Positions 9,986-22,868 of a DNA stretch of 64,000 nt are shown here, piece by piece. Numbering within the stretch: position 1 is the stretch's first letter; each line of letters opens with the position of its first letter. The stretch comes from Muscardinus avellanarius (Eukaryota > Chordata > Mammalia > Rodentia > Gliridae). The translations under genes and the position numbers were made by a program. The DNA lies in the NCBI GenBank assembly GCA_963383645.1, contig OY726558.1, positions 179,395,134 to 179,459,133 of the forward strand, written 5' to 3'. The notes beneath the pieces were generated by a model. It saw only the letters and a list, made by a program, of their open reading frames with translations. It did no database searches and was not told where the DNA came from.

Positions 9986-10445
9986 CTATTAATATCCTAG
10001 TACTGCTATAAAAGTATCACAATTCGGAAGGTTTAGGACAAAAGAAATTTATTGTACCACAGTTCTGGAAGCTAAGAATCAGAAATGAACATGTCAGCAA
10101 GATTGATTTCTTCTGGAAATGCAGAAGGAGAATTCATTTGATGTCTCTCTCCTAGCTTCTGGAAGATACCCACCATCCTTGGGGTCCCTTGGATTATAGA
10201 ATAATCAAACTAATATTGTCCCCATCATCACATCTCATTTCTTTTCTTTTGGTCTGTGAATCCTCTTAACTTATGAGAAGAATGGCAGTCTTCTTGAATT
10301 AGGTCTCTTATTGACTCAATATAATTTTATCCTAACCTGATTGCATCTTGAGAGACTGTTTGCAAATAGGTCACATATAAAAGAACTAGGGATTCCTACT
10401 TTAACATATTTTCTTGGAAAACATAATCCAACCCAAAACACTATA
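9985..10445 (-). mobile_element. MLT1-type MaLR LTR
   Basis: Reads 'ctgctataaaagtatcacaa', 'agaaatttattgtaccacag', 'ttctggaagctaagaatcag' and 'ctagcttctggaagataccc' in the order of a reverse-complemented MLT1 LTR. Highly diverged, as expected for this old ERVL-MaLR family. Confidence 0.7.
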
Positions 10446-11000
10446 GTTGAAAAGCAAATAAAAAAAGCACAGTAATAGCTTTTATAGCTGTTATCATTAA
10501 TTACACATAGCAACTAGTCTGAGAATTATATATGTAATATATAATATATTCCCTATAATACCAGTGAAATATAAGTACTTTTTATAATCCGCATACTATA
10601 TACATGTGAAGTGATATATTTATAATATTTATTGCCTAAAGTAACAGAATTAATAGAATTTCATATGCCTATGGCTTTAATATCTTTATCATGTAATTTC
10701 TAATTTTTCAGATAAAATGATTATATATACAAATTCAGCCAAATACTTATCTAGCACAAAACATAAATTTAAATGTCTTACATAAGATTAAATTACATAT
10801 TTTATATCTGATTATTTATCTGTAATTATTTTCCCTTTTCACACAAGCACTAATAGAACATATTATTCATATTGACTATAGAATGATATGAGCCATGCAA
10901 AATTGTTTCTTCTGTGAGCAAATAATATACAATTTTCAGGAATTAAAAATCAAAACTTTTGATTGGAGAAGCAAAGCCACCATATATAATGTACATACAT
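10446..11000. other. Very AT-rich unique stretch
   Basis: Tracts of TATAT and AATAT; no gene or named repeat seen. Confidence 0.4.

Positions 11001-11001
<1 letters not shown>

Positions 11002-11038
<37 letters not shown>
11002..11038. repeat. (GT)n microsatellite
   Basis: About 18 GT units; not obviously attached to a SINE. Confidence 0.95.
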
Positions 11039-11039
11039 C

Positions 11040-12090
11040 TAAAGAAGTGAGAAAAGGTCTTACACTCAATAAATAAAACATAAAGTATAAAACCCAGAGC
11101 TATGAAGGTAATATTATTTATGTAGAGTGAGAACTTCTCTGTCCAGCAATATAATCCATCACATATATAAAAAAAGAAACTTCCTTCAGAAAAGGTAAAA
11201 CATCTGAATGCATCCAACATAAGAAATCACTTTCTAAAAATTTATTGATAGGAAAAGAAATACATAAAATTGTATGTTACATAGATTCAAAGTAAAATTG
11301 AACTTTTTAGTAACTGACCAAGGTACAGTCAAATCTGATTCAGTAAACAATATGTTACATACTTCAAAGAAAGGGGCCTTTCAACAAATGAATATAAATG
11401 TCCTGTTTTACCCAAAATATGCAAGGATGACTTTTCTCTCCTTTAGGGTAGGCATCCATTATAGTTATGGCCAATGACTTTGCATCATCTAAAGGCTGTG
11501 ATTAATACAAATGTTTTGGCAAACCCTCCAATTTCAAATTATATCTTCTTATCTTTTATGACAGAACAAATCAAAATGTGAATGTAGCTTAAGTATTATC
11601 AAAATACTCTGAGAGTTTATGAATTTTACAAAAGCATCCCTGTCTTTAGCTAGACTCCAAACATTTCCTAATTTTACTGAAAGCTATGACATTACAATAA
11701 ACTTTTCTTCTCAACTACTTTTAGCTCCTGAAACAAAATCATGAAATTGTTTAATGTTGTCCAAAACAAGATTAGATCATACTGTCAAAGAGATACTTAG
11801 TTATGGAAGTTCTTCTTCAGTGTGTTTGTACCTAAGTAAATGTTTCAGTCAACATTTCAGCACTGTGACCCTCAATACCTGAGAACCACAACTTAGAGAA
11901 TGGAAGATGTATTTGTTATGGTTCTGAAGATTCAGTGTGTGTGTTGCAGGTGTATGTGTGTGCATTCCATTTTGTATATATTTATTATATATATTCTATT
12001 ATAAGTATTATATATACACCATCATTAGTTAATATACATAATAAATATATCTATAATTTAGTGTAAATTTTATTATATAATGGAATATAC
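11040..12090. other. Unique AT-rich stretch
   Basis: No recognisable feature beyond short TATA-rich tracts at 11975-12060. Confidence 0.4.
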
Positions 12091-12094
12091 ATAA

Positions 12095-12351
12095 TGGCTG
12101 GCAAGCATGAGCTGAGTCTACATGTCCTTAGGGCAGGATGAGAGAGAGAGGAAAAGGCCAGACAGAGCAGTTTAGAGCCATCTGCTGCACCTGGACAGGA
12201 CCAGGATGCATGGGTATAAACACACACACACACACACATACACACACACACGACACATGCTATACTTGTACAGACATCCAGAGATCTACCACACAGTATG
12301 GCTGCCTCCAGAGTATGAGGTCAGGGAGACATTTTACAACCAAACTATAAC
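12095..12351 (-). mobile_element. Possible MaLR/ORR1-like LTR fragment with (CA)n
   Basis: The right edge, read on the minus strand, starts 'tgttatagtttggttgtaaa', resembling the 5' edge of ORR1/MaLR LTRs ('tgttatggttt...'). The segment is richer in G+C than its flanks and holds a CA run at 12221-12252. Evidence is limited to this edge and the composition. Confidence 0.35.
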
Positions 12352-14925
12352 ATTAAATTCAGTAATGATTCTAGATTTTTTCCCCTGGAAGAGAAATAGT
12401 TAATTTTGGATGTTTTTGTTTATACATATGGCAGATACTTGGTTTTGGAAACAAATATTTTAGGAAACATGTAATAAATTAATAAATGTCTTGCCACAAC
12501 TAATGTATTTCCCTCTATTGTTTCACATTTTTAGCTTCTCTTGTTCTTCTACACTTCCCTCGAGATCTAAAGTTATTTTGACAAAGGCATGCCAGTAAGA
12601 TGTGCAAAGAAAGCCACAGAGATGCCTATAGTTTTCAAGCACTGCATGTAAAATTCTTTTGAAATACATAAAATTAACAAGAGATACATTTTGTTAATGA
12701 GGTCGGAAGATAAAGTCCAAACAGCAGGAAGACAGTATCGTGGCAGAACTGGGAACTATTTGTACTTTTATCAAATAATTAGAAACCTGTTATGTTAATG
12801 ATGATTTCACAAATGAAATTCAACCTAAGTTCAAAGCAAGGAAATTATATATAAATGATAATAATTTGTTAGAATGAATCAAGTTTATTTTTAAAGCTAT
12901 TTAGTTTTGATGAGTCATAAACAAAATAATGTGGAAGGGCAAATAATTGTAATAGAATTAACACCCACTCAGTGATAGGTGATTAATCCTGTTTTAGAAG
13001 AAGGAGTATATACAAGCTAAAAATTGAAGGTCACCTCCCAGCAAAACTATGCTTTTCTTCTTTTAGCACTTTAAAAATTCTGTTGTGAATGGTATCTATG
13101 ATTGATATCTCATGCCATTCTTTAGAAACATAACCCTCTCTTTAGTCAACAATCCAATCAATAATATCTCCTTAGGTCTAAGATTCTCCAGTTTTATTAC
13201 ACATAAAAGTCACTTGAGGAACCTGCAAATAATGCAGATATTTTAGACTCAATCTCAGAATTTGGCTTCGATTGATAGTTTTGCAGAACGCAGTAAGAGA
13301 TTTTAGAACAACTTTCCAGATTATACTGGTATGCAGACCATGCTTTTAGGAACACTTCCTCAGGCTGCATGAAATTACTTAAAAAAGCCTTTCATAAGGA
13401 CCTACCAAACGTTGACTCTGACATCTTTCGATACTACATAGCAAAATAAGTAAAGGGCATTATTTACTAATATTGTACACAGATGCATGTTAGAAAAACT
13501 AGGGAAACTCTGACATCAGTTGAGTTTTGCTAAGGAACAAAGAACAGAAGTGGTAACTTAGCATTTGGACAGGCTTTTTCTTTCATCACTATCCCCTATC
13601 TGCACTCTTCCATTCACTCCACATTTACAATCGATTGCATGTCTTTATTCTACTTCCAATATAAACACTGTCCTTCACAAATTTATCAAGAGGATCCACT
13701 CTTCCTTGGGATTTAGATTTTTCTCATTTGTTTAAATTTTATTTTGACTCTCTTATAAGATTAGGTTTGAAATTCCTACTTTATTATTGGCAGACACTTC
13801 TTCATCAGTGCTTAGTTATAAAATATTAACAAAATGTGAGCCTGAATCTCCATCTATTATTATACTTTAGGTCTCCTTACATGTACCTCAAACAGGCTGC
13901 AATGATCTCCAGTTGTTAGGACAAAGGACCAACATTCAATTTGCATACCTATATATCTCCCTAGTATCTCTACTGTCACCAATTTATTTTACTCCTCAAA
14001 TCGACATTAGTTAGATTAGGTTACTTTCTCAATATTACATAACTTTAATTAAGAAGCAGATTTGCTGGGAAACTGTCAGGTAAAAAGGGCAAGAAAGAGG
14101 TTCTCCAATCACTCCTTCAACCCACAAGGAATGCTTAGGACATGCCCACATTCAATAGAAGGAGATCTTTCTTCATTCTATTCTGTTCCTTTCTTAAGCC
14201 ATGGGCAAAATAGAAACCTTGTTTGACATCACATTAATAGAACTCGTGAGCACAAAACACCTGTAAACAGTTGTTATCAAGAAAAAAGCAGCTGCCCAGA
14301 CTTGGAAAGCTTTAGGTACATGTAGTTGTAACTCTTCCTGCCAGAGAGAAGAAAGCCACCTGTCATTACAAGTGAAGAACAGCCTGATCTGAGAAAATAA
14401 AGAAGTCCTTGATCTTAGCATGATGACTCTACATGTAAACCAAAATGACATACCAGAGTCAAACAAAATCAATAAGTAAATGATATAAGAATAGTCTTAT
14501 TTAGTTTTTTTTTTTTCAGTTTTTTTAGTGCAATTCGATCCAAAGACTCCCATTTTACCTAGGAGTAGTTAATTATAATTTCCATTACATAATGTTCTTC
14601 TTTGTATTTACTAACAAATTAAATAAATATACCACTATTTCCCAAATATCCATTTAATTAAAACAGAATAAAATGTGCCAATTGAAATAATCTTGTCCAT
14701 AAGATTTTTAGAAATAGATAAGCAGTGGAATAAAGAAATGATTAAGAAGCAAATGAGTTAAAACTTATTAGGAATACTACATAAACTTGGATTTTTAATT
14801 TACTTCGTTTTATTTATTAATAAAGTGAGCAAAGTGGAATTTAGCTCAAATTTACTTAAAACATTTAAAATTATGTGCTCTTTTACTCTTTGATACTTTT
14901 GTCCCATATCCATATGAGCTGTATT
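12352..14925. other. Long repeat-poor unique stretch
   Basis: About 2.5 kb with no recognised mobile element. The longest open frame is 92 codons on the minus strand (14194-14472); it has no domain I recognise and no codon pattern that convinces me. Confidence 0.4.
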
Positions 14926-15035
14926 TTTTTCTTTTTTCTTTTTTGTGGTGCTGAGGATTAAAACAATGGGCATTTTACCCACCATCCTCTTGTCTCAGCT
15001 TCCCAAGTACTAGGATTACAGGTGTGCAATACCTG
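14926..15035 (-). mobile_element. B1-dID-like SINE, internally deleted
   Basis: T-rich tail, 'gtggtgctgaggattaaaac' and 'gggcattttacccaccatcc', then directly 'cttcccaagtactaggatta'. The linker and most of the B1 right half are missing. Confidence 0.75.
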
Positions 15036-16333
15036 CTGTATTCCTCTATAGTAGAGTTTTCTCCAACCCCTTTAAGGTGGGTACTCATCTGTACACAGTA
15101 TAATTGTCATATCCTATTATTTTTCAGTTACAACTCCTTCTAAACTGCTTTATTTTGCTAGTAGTTATTTGCTTATTCTAAAACAGTTTGAGTGTTTTTT
15201 TTTTTAGTTCTCTCTATGGATATTAATACTGACTGACCTTTGTCTCCTCCTTAATATTCACAGAACTAAGCTAATTAATATTATTCATCTGCCTATTCTT
15301 TTTCTGGTTAAACAGGTCTAACCCATTGAGATTTTATGACATATTTTGTTTTATTAATTTATCAATTTAAATCCACTTATTTTCTGAGAAAAATGTAGAA
15401 AACAATATTCTAATGGGGATACTTCAATATAAAATTTTTAGTGTGAGTTTATCCTGAATAAAATAAATTACTGTAAGAATTTAAAGCAGTGGGTATTTGA
15501 TGTAGATAATTGGTCTCATGGGTTGGTTACAGAATGGGTGAGACAAAAGAAGAAGTGATACTGCTGGAGCCCAAAGACAGGGCCCATAGTCAATCGCTGG
15601 AACTACAGATATATGCTTGACATACAAGAAACAGTAATGACAAGAATCTGCTAGATAAGAGAGGAAGTAACCTACTTCTCTGATTTTACCATCTCATAAT
15701 GACCCAGCATCTGTCATTGGACAAACTCAGGCAAAAATGAGTTGACATAGGCTTTTGTGAAACAGCCAGCGAGGGTCATCTACCCTGTGATGTTGAACTA
15801 AACAGACAATAGGGCACAGAAAGTAACCTGGGGCAAATGTCTATGCCTGGAATACTGAAAGCACACTACCACACTGCCAGGGACATGACTGAAGACTACT
15901 GATAGCAAAATATACTGGAAAAAATCATGATTAATATGCTGATATGAAGAAATTGGATTTAGCATTATTATTGAAGAGTACAGGGTCTCCCAATAGAAAC
16001 ACTCAAATAATAGTTATAAAGTATTGGAAAAAGAACAATCGCAGTAAAATATTCATATTAATGTCATAGCAAAGAATACACATGTTAAACCAATAGCTGA
16101 TACTAATGATAAACAAAAACCAGAAAATTTGGCTTTGATCCTGATTCATGTGATAGGCTGAACTAACAAGGCATTTGCTCAGGGAAAAATGGTGTAGCAT
16201 TTTTAGCTAACAGGATAGTTACTACTAAGTAATGAAAATACACAGCTGTGTTTGAGAAAAAGAAGTTCCATGGTGACAAAAATCAAGAGAGAGTTTTAAG
16301 GCATAAGGATGAAGCAGCCTAGCCCTTCACTGT
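15036..16333. other. Mostly unique; 15480-15900 may be an unassigned old repeat
   Basis: The 15480-15900 segment is more GC-rich than its flanks and reads like a decayed LTR, but I cannot place it. The rest is AT-rich and featureless. Confidence 0.3.
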
Positions 16334-16341
16334 CTTCACTG

Positions 16342-16345
16342 CATA

Positions 16346-16399
<54 letters not shown>

Positions 16400-16579
16400 G
16401 TGGTACTGGGGTTCCTGGAGGCCCTTCTACCTCCGGGCTACACTCCCAGACCTATTTTTACATTTTTATTTGGAAACAGGGTCTCCTAAGCCAGCGCCCG
16501 GGCTGGCTTCGAATCTGCGCCATCCTCCTGTCTCTGCCTCCCAAGCGCGGGGATTACAAGCGTGTGCCATCATGCCCGG
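16342..16579 (-). mobile_element. B1-dID-like SINE, young subfamily, (AT)n tail
   Basis: An 8-bp target duplication 'cttcactg' (16334-16341 and 16580-16587) encloses both the SINE and its (AT)25 tail (16348-16396), so the microsatellite grew from the SINE tail. Young markers: 'actggggttcctggaggccc', 'cctaagccagcgcccgggct' and surviving CpGs. Confidence 0.95.
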
Positions 16580-16589
16580 CTTCACTGAA

Positions 16590-16885
16590 TATTTTATAAT
16601 TATTATATATTGACCATGCAAGATGTAGTTTAAAATAACTTTATTTGTGAAGAAAATTATTTTGAAATATATATGAAAATACATTGAATTTGTAAGTTAT
16701 GTATAGATTATACTAAGGAGAACTGACACCTGAACAATACTGTGTCTTCCTCTGAAAGAGCAGAGTGAGAAGCTCAGGGAACTGAAGGCAGAGAAATCCA
16801 CAGGAAAAGGCATCAGAGGAAAGCCAGCTATACAGCAAGTAAGCTGTAGAGAGCTGTGGAGGCTCCCCCCCAAATAGAAGCCCTC
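16590..16885. other. Unique spacer
   Basis: No recognised element between the SINE and the following MaLR LTR. Confidence 0.35.
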
Positions 16886-16889
16886 TAAG

Positions 16890-17220
16890 GTCAGTGTATT
16901 TGACTGATGTGTCTATTAGAACAAAGTACTACAAACTAGGTGGTTTAAACACAGGAGACTCATTTTCTTGTGGTTCCAGTGGTTGCAAGTTGAAAATGGA
17001 GATGTCATCAGGTCTGGTTTCTGCTGAGGTCCCTTGGTTTGCAGACAACCAACTTTTAGCTGTATCTTCACATAGCCTTTTCTCTGTGCCTGCAGATCTG
17101 CGGTCTCTTTTTTCTTTTTCTTTTCTTATCAGGATAGTAGTCATGTTGGATGAATATCTTATTCTTTTGACCTAATTTAATCTTAATAAACTCTTTAAAA
17201 GCTTTATCTCCAAAAACAGT
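16890..17220 (-). mobile_element. MLT1-type MaLR LTR fragment
   Basis: 'agaacaaagtactacaaact' and 'ggtggtttaaacacaggaga' follow the reverse-complemented MLT1 3' edge ('...aacaaagtaccacaaactgggtgg...'). The 93-codon plus frame (16894-17175) across it is a by-product. Confidence 0.6.
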
Positions 17221-17794
17221 TGCTTCCAGAGTCAGGATAAATTCTCAGCTTACACAGTTCAGTCAATGATAGCCAAGAAAATGAGCACCCAAAGAGACAA
17301 GCGGTTGCAGTCCCTAGGGATTACCCAGGATCAAGAACAATTCATGCTCCCAGCCATACGGTCCTGAACTATCACTTAGAAGAAATCTCTTCAGTAGTGA
17401 GATAAAATTGTCCAAGACAAAGATAGAAACTGAGCTTAATGTATCAAATTGACTTCACATAGCAAAACTGCATCTCAGAACAAATATCATAAATATTTAG
17501 AGGGATATTACATACCTAGTACCCAAAATGTTATAGTTGAAAATATCTATCAATGAATCAAGATTTACCAGGGATGAAGAAAAATAGAAAATTATTAGGA
17601 AGAATTCAATCAATAAACAGAAATCACACAAATCATATAATTGTCATAAAAGAGCAATAAAATAGTTATACCCATATAATATATATTTAAAAAGAAAGAA
17701 ATATATTAGGGCCACGAAATTATAATAAATATCAATCACATTTCTAGAGATAAAAATGCAATTTGGGGGATTAAGAATATTCTCATTACTGTGA
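17221..17794. other. Unique AT-rich stretch
   Basis: No repeat or exon recognised. Confidence 0.4.
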
Positions 17795-18180
17795 TAGAAA
17801 GCTGAATAGCAATCCCCAAAAGGTAGGTTCATGACCTAATCCTAGGAACCTGTAAAAGGTACCTTATTTGGAAAAAGAGTCTTTGTGGATGATTTAAATA
17901 AGAATATTGAGATGGGGGAGAGCATACTGAATCATATGAACGAGCTCTGGAAAGCAGTATTCTTATAAGGGACATACAGAGAAATCAGAAAAAGCCAAGG
18001 CCAGAAGCCAAAGAATTCCCACAGCTACCAGAAACTGGAGGAGGCAAGGGATGATTGGAGGGAGTATGCCCTGCAGACACCTTGGTTTTGAAATTCTGCC
18101 CTTCAGAATTGCAGAATAAAATTCATTTAAGTCACATAGTTTGTGATGTTTTGTTACGTAAGCCTCAGGAATCTAATACA
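17795..18180 (+). mobile_element. MLT1-type MaLR LTR, nearly complete
   Basis: Ordered landmarks: 'taccttatttggaaaaagag', 'tctttgtggatgatttaaat', 'attcttataagggacataca', 'ccacagctaccagaaactgg', 'agacaccttggttttgaaat', 'gcagaataaaattcatttaa' (polyadenylation signal) and the terminal 'ggaatctaataca'. This is the characteristic MLT1 layout. The orientation is opposite to the MLT1 remnant at 16890. Confidence 0.8.
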
Positions 18181-18660
18181 TATGTTAATGTTTATCAGAT
18201 CAAATACTGGTAAAAAATCTAAATAAAAACAATAGAAATTAACAGAATACGACAAATACAAAATGAAGACCAAACTAAAAAGATAAGAAAAATAATTGGG
18301 TGAAAGTCAAAATAAGATAATGTCAGGTTTCCCTTAGTGAGAGAAAGTTAACAGGAAAAAATCAAATAAATATTTCTTAATTTTATAAAATATATAAATT
18401 TCTAAATCCAAGAGGTCCAGTGCATCCTATACCTAAAGTAAAAGAGAAAAATACTTCAAGTGGTAACATAGCAATTTTCTTAAAATTAATAGATAAAGAA
18501 GTGTCAGAAACAGAGAAAAGACACAATGCATAGAAAGGAACAAAGATGAGAAAAGAACGAAAGATTCATTAAAAATATACCAAACCAGAAATCATTACTT
18601 TCCTTTCAGTAATGGGATGTGTCAGAAGCAAATGTAAGTAAACTGGCAAGCAAGTTTTGA
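18181..18660. other. AT-rich unique stretch
   Basis: No recognised feature. Confidence 0.4.
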
Positions 18661-18662
18661 CA

Positions 18663-18869
18663 TTTTTTATTTTTTTGGAAGGGTACTGGGAATTGAGCCC
18701 AGAGACATTCTACCTCTGGCTTAACCCTAACTTATTTTACCTTTTATTTGGAATGGTCTCCCTAAGTTGCTGAGGAATTTACTAAGTAGCTGAGACAGGC
18801 TTCAAACCTGTGATCTTTTGGTACCAGCCACCCCAGTACTGGGATCACAGGCAGGTGCCATACCAGGGT
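18663..18869 (-). mobile_element. B1-dID-like SINE, old
   Basis: Reverse copy: T-rich tail, 'gggtactgggaattgagccc', linker, 'aatggtctccctaagttgct' and a diverged head 'ggcaggtgccataccaggg'. Confidence 0.88.
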
Positions 18870-20034
18870 TGAGTTGTAACTTAATAGTGTTCTTATTTTT
18901 AATTTGATGATAATATGACACTATGTTCACATGTGTACAACTTCTTTGGTGGGTCTTTGCTACTAATTTTTCTAGTTGTTCTTTTTTTATTTATAGTCAA
19001 ATTTAATTTAAGTTTAAACAATAACATTATTTTTCTTCTGGAGATTGTATTATGGATGGAGGAAGAATGAAGTAAAGGGCTTTCGTTGTTAATTTTAGCT
19101 TTTTCCAATCCATGGGTGTCCATGGACATATGTTAAATTGTGAAAAGTAAGAATTCCCAAATCAATTATTTCTATCTAAGGTTAAAATGGCATCATCATT
19201 TATATCCATATCTATGAAATTACTTTTGCAAGTGAAAAGTGTTACCCTGATACCAAACCATGAAAACTAAAAACTAAGAGTAGAAGAAAAAATTACAGTG
19301 GATTAATATTCCCAATCAAGAGAGATGTACAAATTATTAACACCATACCAGAAAATTTAACACAGATATATTTTAAAAATATAACTATTTTCCATAGGAA
19401 CATAATATAGAAAGAAATGCATGGTGTTATCCTGTTTTGTTTTATATATAAGTTGATATATACTCAAGAGTCCAGAGTTTATAAAATTTAACAATTTCTT
19501 TGATAAATGAAGAACATCCTCAATGATATTCCACTCCCAACATCTACAGTGTATCTATGGATATTATGATTTCTCATAATATTCTATATGCTGCTGCCTT
19601 GATTTTTGATAAGGTATTAGTAATTTAAATCATTATTGCTTTGTCACCATCAATATACATCAGCAGAGGCAAATAATATCTTTTCATTAATAGTTTAACC
19701 TTACAGATATTTAAATAAATTACTACTTTTATGTATAAATATTTATTCAAAGTATTGTAATTTGATCAGATTGAATTTATTTTCTTTATCAATCAACCAC
19801 ACTCAGATGAAACTATCTACACTTAAAATAATATCTTTAATAGACCCTCCGTAAAACAATTATATTTAACATATATTTTCTTCCTGGAAACTTTTGTATG
19901 AGTATGTAAGATATGTTTTTCTTATGTTAACAATATGTTAGTGATTCTTATATCTGAATGGTGAGAAATTATTCTTTTTTTCCTGTTACTGATATTTAAA
20001 GAATCTTTTTCCTGCATCTTACATTAAACATGAA
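18870..20034. other. Repeat-poor unique stretch
   Basis: AT-rich single-copy DNA; no element or gene recognised. Confidence 0.4.
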
Positions 20035-20135
20035 ATCTTTTTGTATACTTTTATTGGTGCAATGCAAGTGCACATCATAATGAGGTTAAATGTGATCCAA
20101 CCATACAAGCATATGTCACTTTGTGTATTCCCCTC
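20035..20135 (-). mobile_element. Short L1 3'-end-like fragment
   Basis: 'acttttattggtgcaatgca' followed by 'cacatcataatgaggtt' matches the order seen at 6546-6660 and 36858-36925. Confidence 0.45.
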
Positions 20136-20460
20136 CATATTTTTTAATAAAAATAACATCATGGCATAATGCAGTGGTAAAGACCCTTGCAGGAAACAAT
20201 AGCAGTGGGTCATCGCATATAACAGCTACTTTGGGTGGGAAATGTTCTGAAAACTTTCCAGCCTAGCATGATTGCTTCAGTTCCCCAAAGTACTGGAGAG
20301 TATCACAGCTCAATTCCAAGCCAGCTGTGTCAAGCCCTTCAGACTTGCTTTTCATTTACAAACCAAAGTTATCTAAATTGGTCTATTCCCACTTGACTGA
20401 CACAACTGATGGTCAGAAAGGTTTTTTTTTTCCTTGCCTGATCTTTTTTTCTTTTTAATA
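20136..20460. other. Unique stretch
   Basis: No named repeat seen; 'gcataatgcagtggtaaaga' is only a weak tRNA-SINE-like phrase. Confidence 0.3.
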
Positions 20461-20600
20461 GATGCATTCATCAAGCATTTATTGCATATACTATTTACTA
20501 GACACTTTGCTGGGCATTAGGGACGAAGAAATCAAATCAAACTTTGTCCCTGACTGCAGAGCTCATAAAGTAATTCAGAAATCTAAATGTGACTTCTTAG
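20461..20600 (+). repeat. Ancient mammalian interspersed repeat, family unresolved
   Basis: 'catcaagcatttattgcata', 'ttgctgggcattagggacga' and 'ctgcagagctcataaagt' match a common old mammalian repeat phrase ('caa.catttattga...ctggg.a...gcctc.gagct.a'). I cannot tell whether it is MIR-, L2- or DNA-transposon-derived. Confidence 0.5.
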
Positions 20601-20829
20601 CCTTAAAAGGCTTCAGAGCCTGTGGCTCCTTTCAATACAAAAAGTATCAACAATAGTGTTTAACAGCTAATGCTAATCAATTGTAATAGAAAAATTGCTT
20701 TTGGAAATTTTAGGAAATCTTGAGTTCTAGTAATCTACAATTAGCTTCTGTACTTTCTATGTACATTATTCCAACTACTTTAAACATAAAAAATAATTGT
20801 ATGTTTATAAATAATGTTTGAGACATTTT

Positions 20830-20945
20830 AAGCCTCTTAAGTTTTACATTGGTGTAAACTTAAGCTTAGAGAGGATAAGTTATTTCTCCACGATCTCCCA
20901 TACGTGTGTGGCAGATTTGGCCCTGATTGCTTATTCTATATAGTC
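20830..20945 (-). repeat. MIR-like remnant
   Basis: 'cttagagaggataagttatt' and 'gtgtggcagatttggccctg' match the reverse-complemented MIR core ('agagaggttaagtaact...gtggcagagc'). Strongly diverged. Confidence 0.5.
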
Positions 20946-22020
20946 CAATCTCTTCCTCATCCTATCAGCCTGACTCTGTTCAGCAGGCTACTCAGGGAAA
21001 ATCCACTTATGATGATGAGAGTTAAGCCAACTTTAAAATACTCCCAGAAATAGTGCAGGTTTTTTTTTTTTTTAATCCACAAGTCCATCTGCACAAGGGA
21101 TGGGAATGAGGAATCATCTCTAGAAGCAGGTATATTATTTTGACCAATGCCATGTAGGTATCAAGGATAATAACAGCCTTAACTGAACCTTATAGATTAT
21201 GGTTCACATGGCAATATAAGTTGTTGACATTTGCCCTTTATTATCAGATTTCCACTAATCCCAACTGTAGTTATATTTTTGAGAAACTGAGAAAGAGCAG
21301 TGTTCACAAACTTATTATTTTCTTGCAATGATCTGAAACCAAAATAACATGGAAACTAGGAAAATGACAGTTTACTTCTTGGATCTAAACTGGATCAGGA
21401 AACTTGAATCTAAACTTAGATCTTTAATTGGAACAGAAAATGTATTGCAACTGAGATGGCTTTTGTAGTTTTGTCTGTTCATTTTTGGTTTGCATCTTTT
21501 CCTGTTGCTACTGTTTTGTTTTGTTCTGAGGGTATCGCAGAAGTGAAGCTTGGCAAGAGAGATTCATCTGATAGAACTGGGTAGCTAATTCGTGCTTGAT
21601 TTCCCCTCTTCAGTTTCAGCTAGTTTCTTTTCCTTGCTGTTCACAAAGTAGGCCTTGATCTTTTTCTCTTGCTTTATTTATAAAGCTCTCTCATTTTGTA
21701 AAATATCTGTTTTACAAACTATTTAATGGCCAGCTCAAGATAATCCTGCCCTCTGATTCATCGTCATTGAAAATAAGTTTTTATCTACTTTAAGCCTATT
21801 TCTAGATTCTCAAGCCTTTACATTGGCTTTGAAGTATAAAGTTATTTTATATGTGTTTATTTGATCTACCCTAATACATGAATTCTTTTTGATTTCTGCT
21901 ATCTTATACTTCTTTATCCAGTCAAGGGAAAGTCAATAAATTCTGAGGAAGTGCTGTTTGTGAAAATAAAAAAGTGTAAAAACATATCTATTTTGACAAC
22001 CATTCAAATGCATGCTATAC
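20946..22020. other. Repeat-poor unique stretch
   Basis: Mixed composition; no exon or repeat recognised. Confidence 0.4.
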
Positions 22021-22021
22021 C

Positions 22022-22272
22022 TTATTATTATTAGTAGTAGTATCATTATTATTATTATTATTATGTGTATATGTGGTACTGGGAATGGAACCCAGGGACA
22101 TTCTACCTCCGAGCTATTCTCCCAGCCTTAGTTTTTATTATTTATTTTAAAACAGGGTCTCACTGAGTTGCAAAGGGCCTCACTAAGTAGCTGAGACTGT
22201 CTATGAACCACAGTCCTCCTATCTCAGCCTCCCAAATTCTGGGATTAAAAGAGTACACCACCAAGCCCAGCT
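22022..22272 (-). mobile_element. B1-dID-like SINE with (ATT)n tail
   Basis: Reverse copy. An ATT/AGT triplet run (22022-22063) precedes 'tggtactgggaatggaaccc', the ID part, linker and B1 part ending 'ccaccaagcccagct'. Confidence 0.9.
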
Positions 22273-22647
22273 CTTTATATTATTTTCATTGTGGTTCAAT
22301 TCCATTTAGTAAAATTTGTTTATTTATCTCTCTTTACCATTTACAAGTGTATGAATTGAACATAGTTAAATTTTTGGAAAATAATATAGGCAGATTTTCC
22401 CCTAATTTGGTAGTTTTTAGAACCAGTTTTTTAAATGTTAATTGACTTTTCCAAAATCCCATAAAGTTTAGTTTATGAACTTTAAAAATTGTATTTTATA
22501 ACGTTGAGCCCAGTATCTTTGCCATTTACCTTGATGCTGTCCACTTCTTAAATTCATTTTATGATGTTTTAATTTACCCATTACTTAGCTTATAAAATAT
22601 TATATTGAACATTTCGCACTTAAACATTTTCTTGTCTGGAACAACTC
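22273..22647. other. Unique AT-rich stretch
   Basis: Nothing recognisable. Confidence 0.4.
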
Positions 22648-22868
22648 TTATTTATTTATTTATTTTTTTGCAGTAATAAAGGTAGAACCCAGGGACATTC
22701 CACCTCCAAGCTACACCCCCAGAGCTATTTTTTAGTGTTTTTATTTTTGAAACAGGGTCTTACTAAGTTGCAGAGGGCCTAAGAAGCTGAGGTTGTCCAC
22801 AAACCACAATCCTCTGGTTTCTGCCTCCAGAATGCTGGGATTATAAGCGTGTGCCACCACACCTGGCT
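22648..22868 (-). mobile_element. B1-dID-like SINE, old
   Basis: Reverse copy: (TTTA)n tail, 'ctccaagctacacccccaga', 'gaaacagggtcttactaagt' and a head ending 'gtgtgccaccacacctggct'. It is nearly full length, with a short internal deletion after 'gagggccta'. Confidence 0.9.

Noticed and set aside
14194..14472. 92-codon minus-strand frame in unique DNA as a possible exon
   Set aside because: No domain, no clear splice pairing and no codon signal; it could only be judged with transcript or conservation data.
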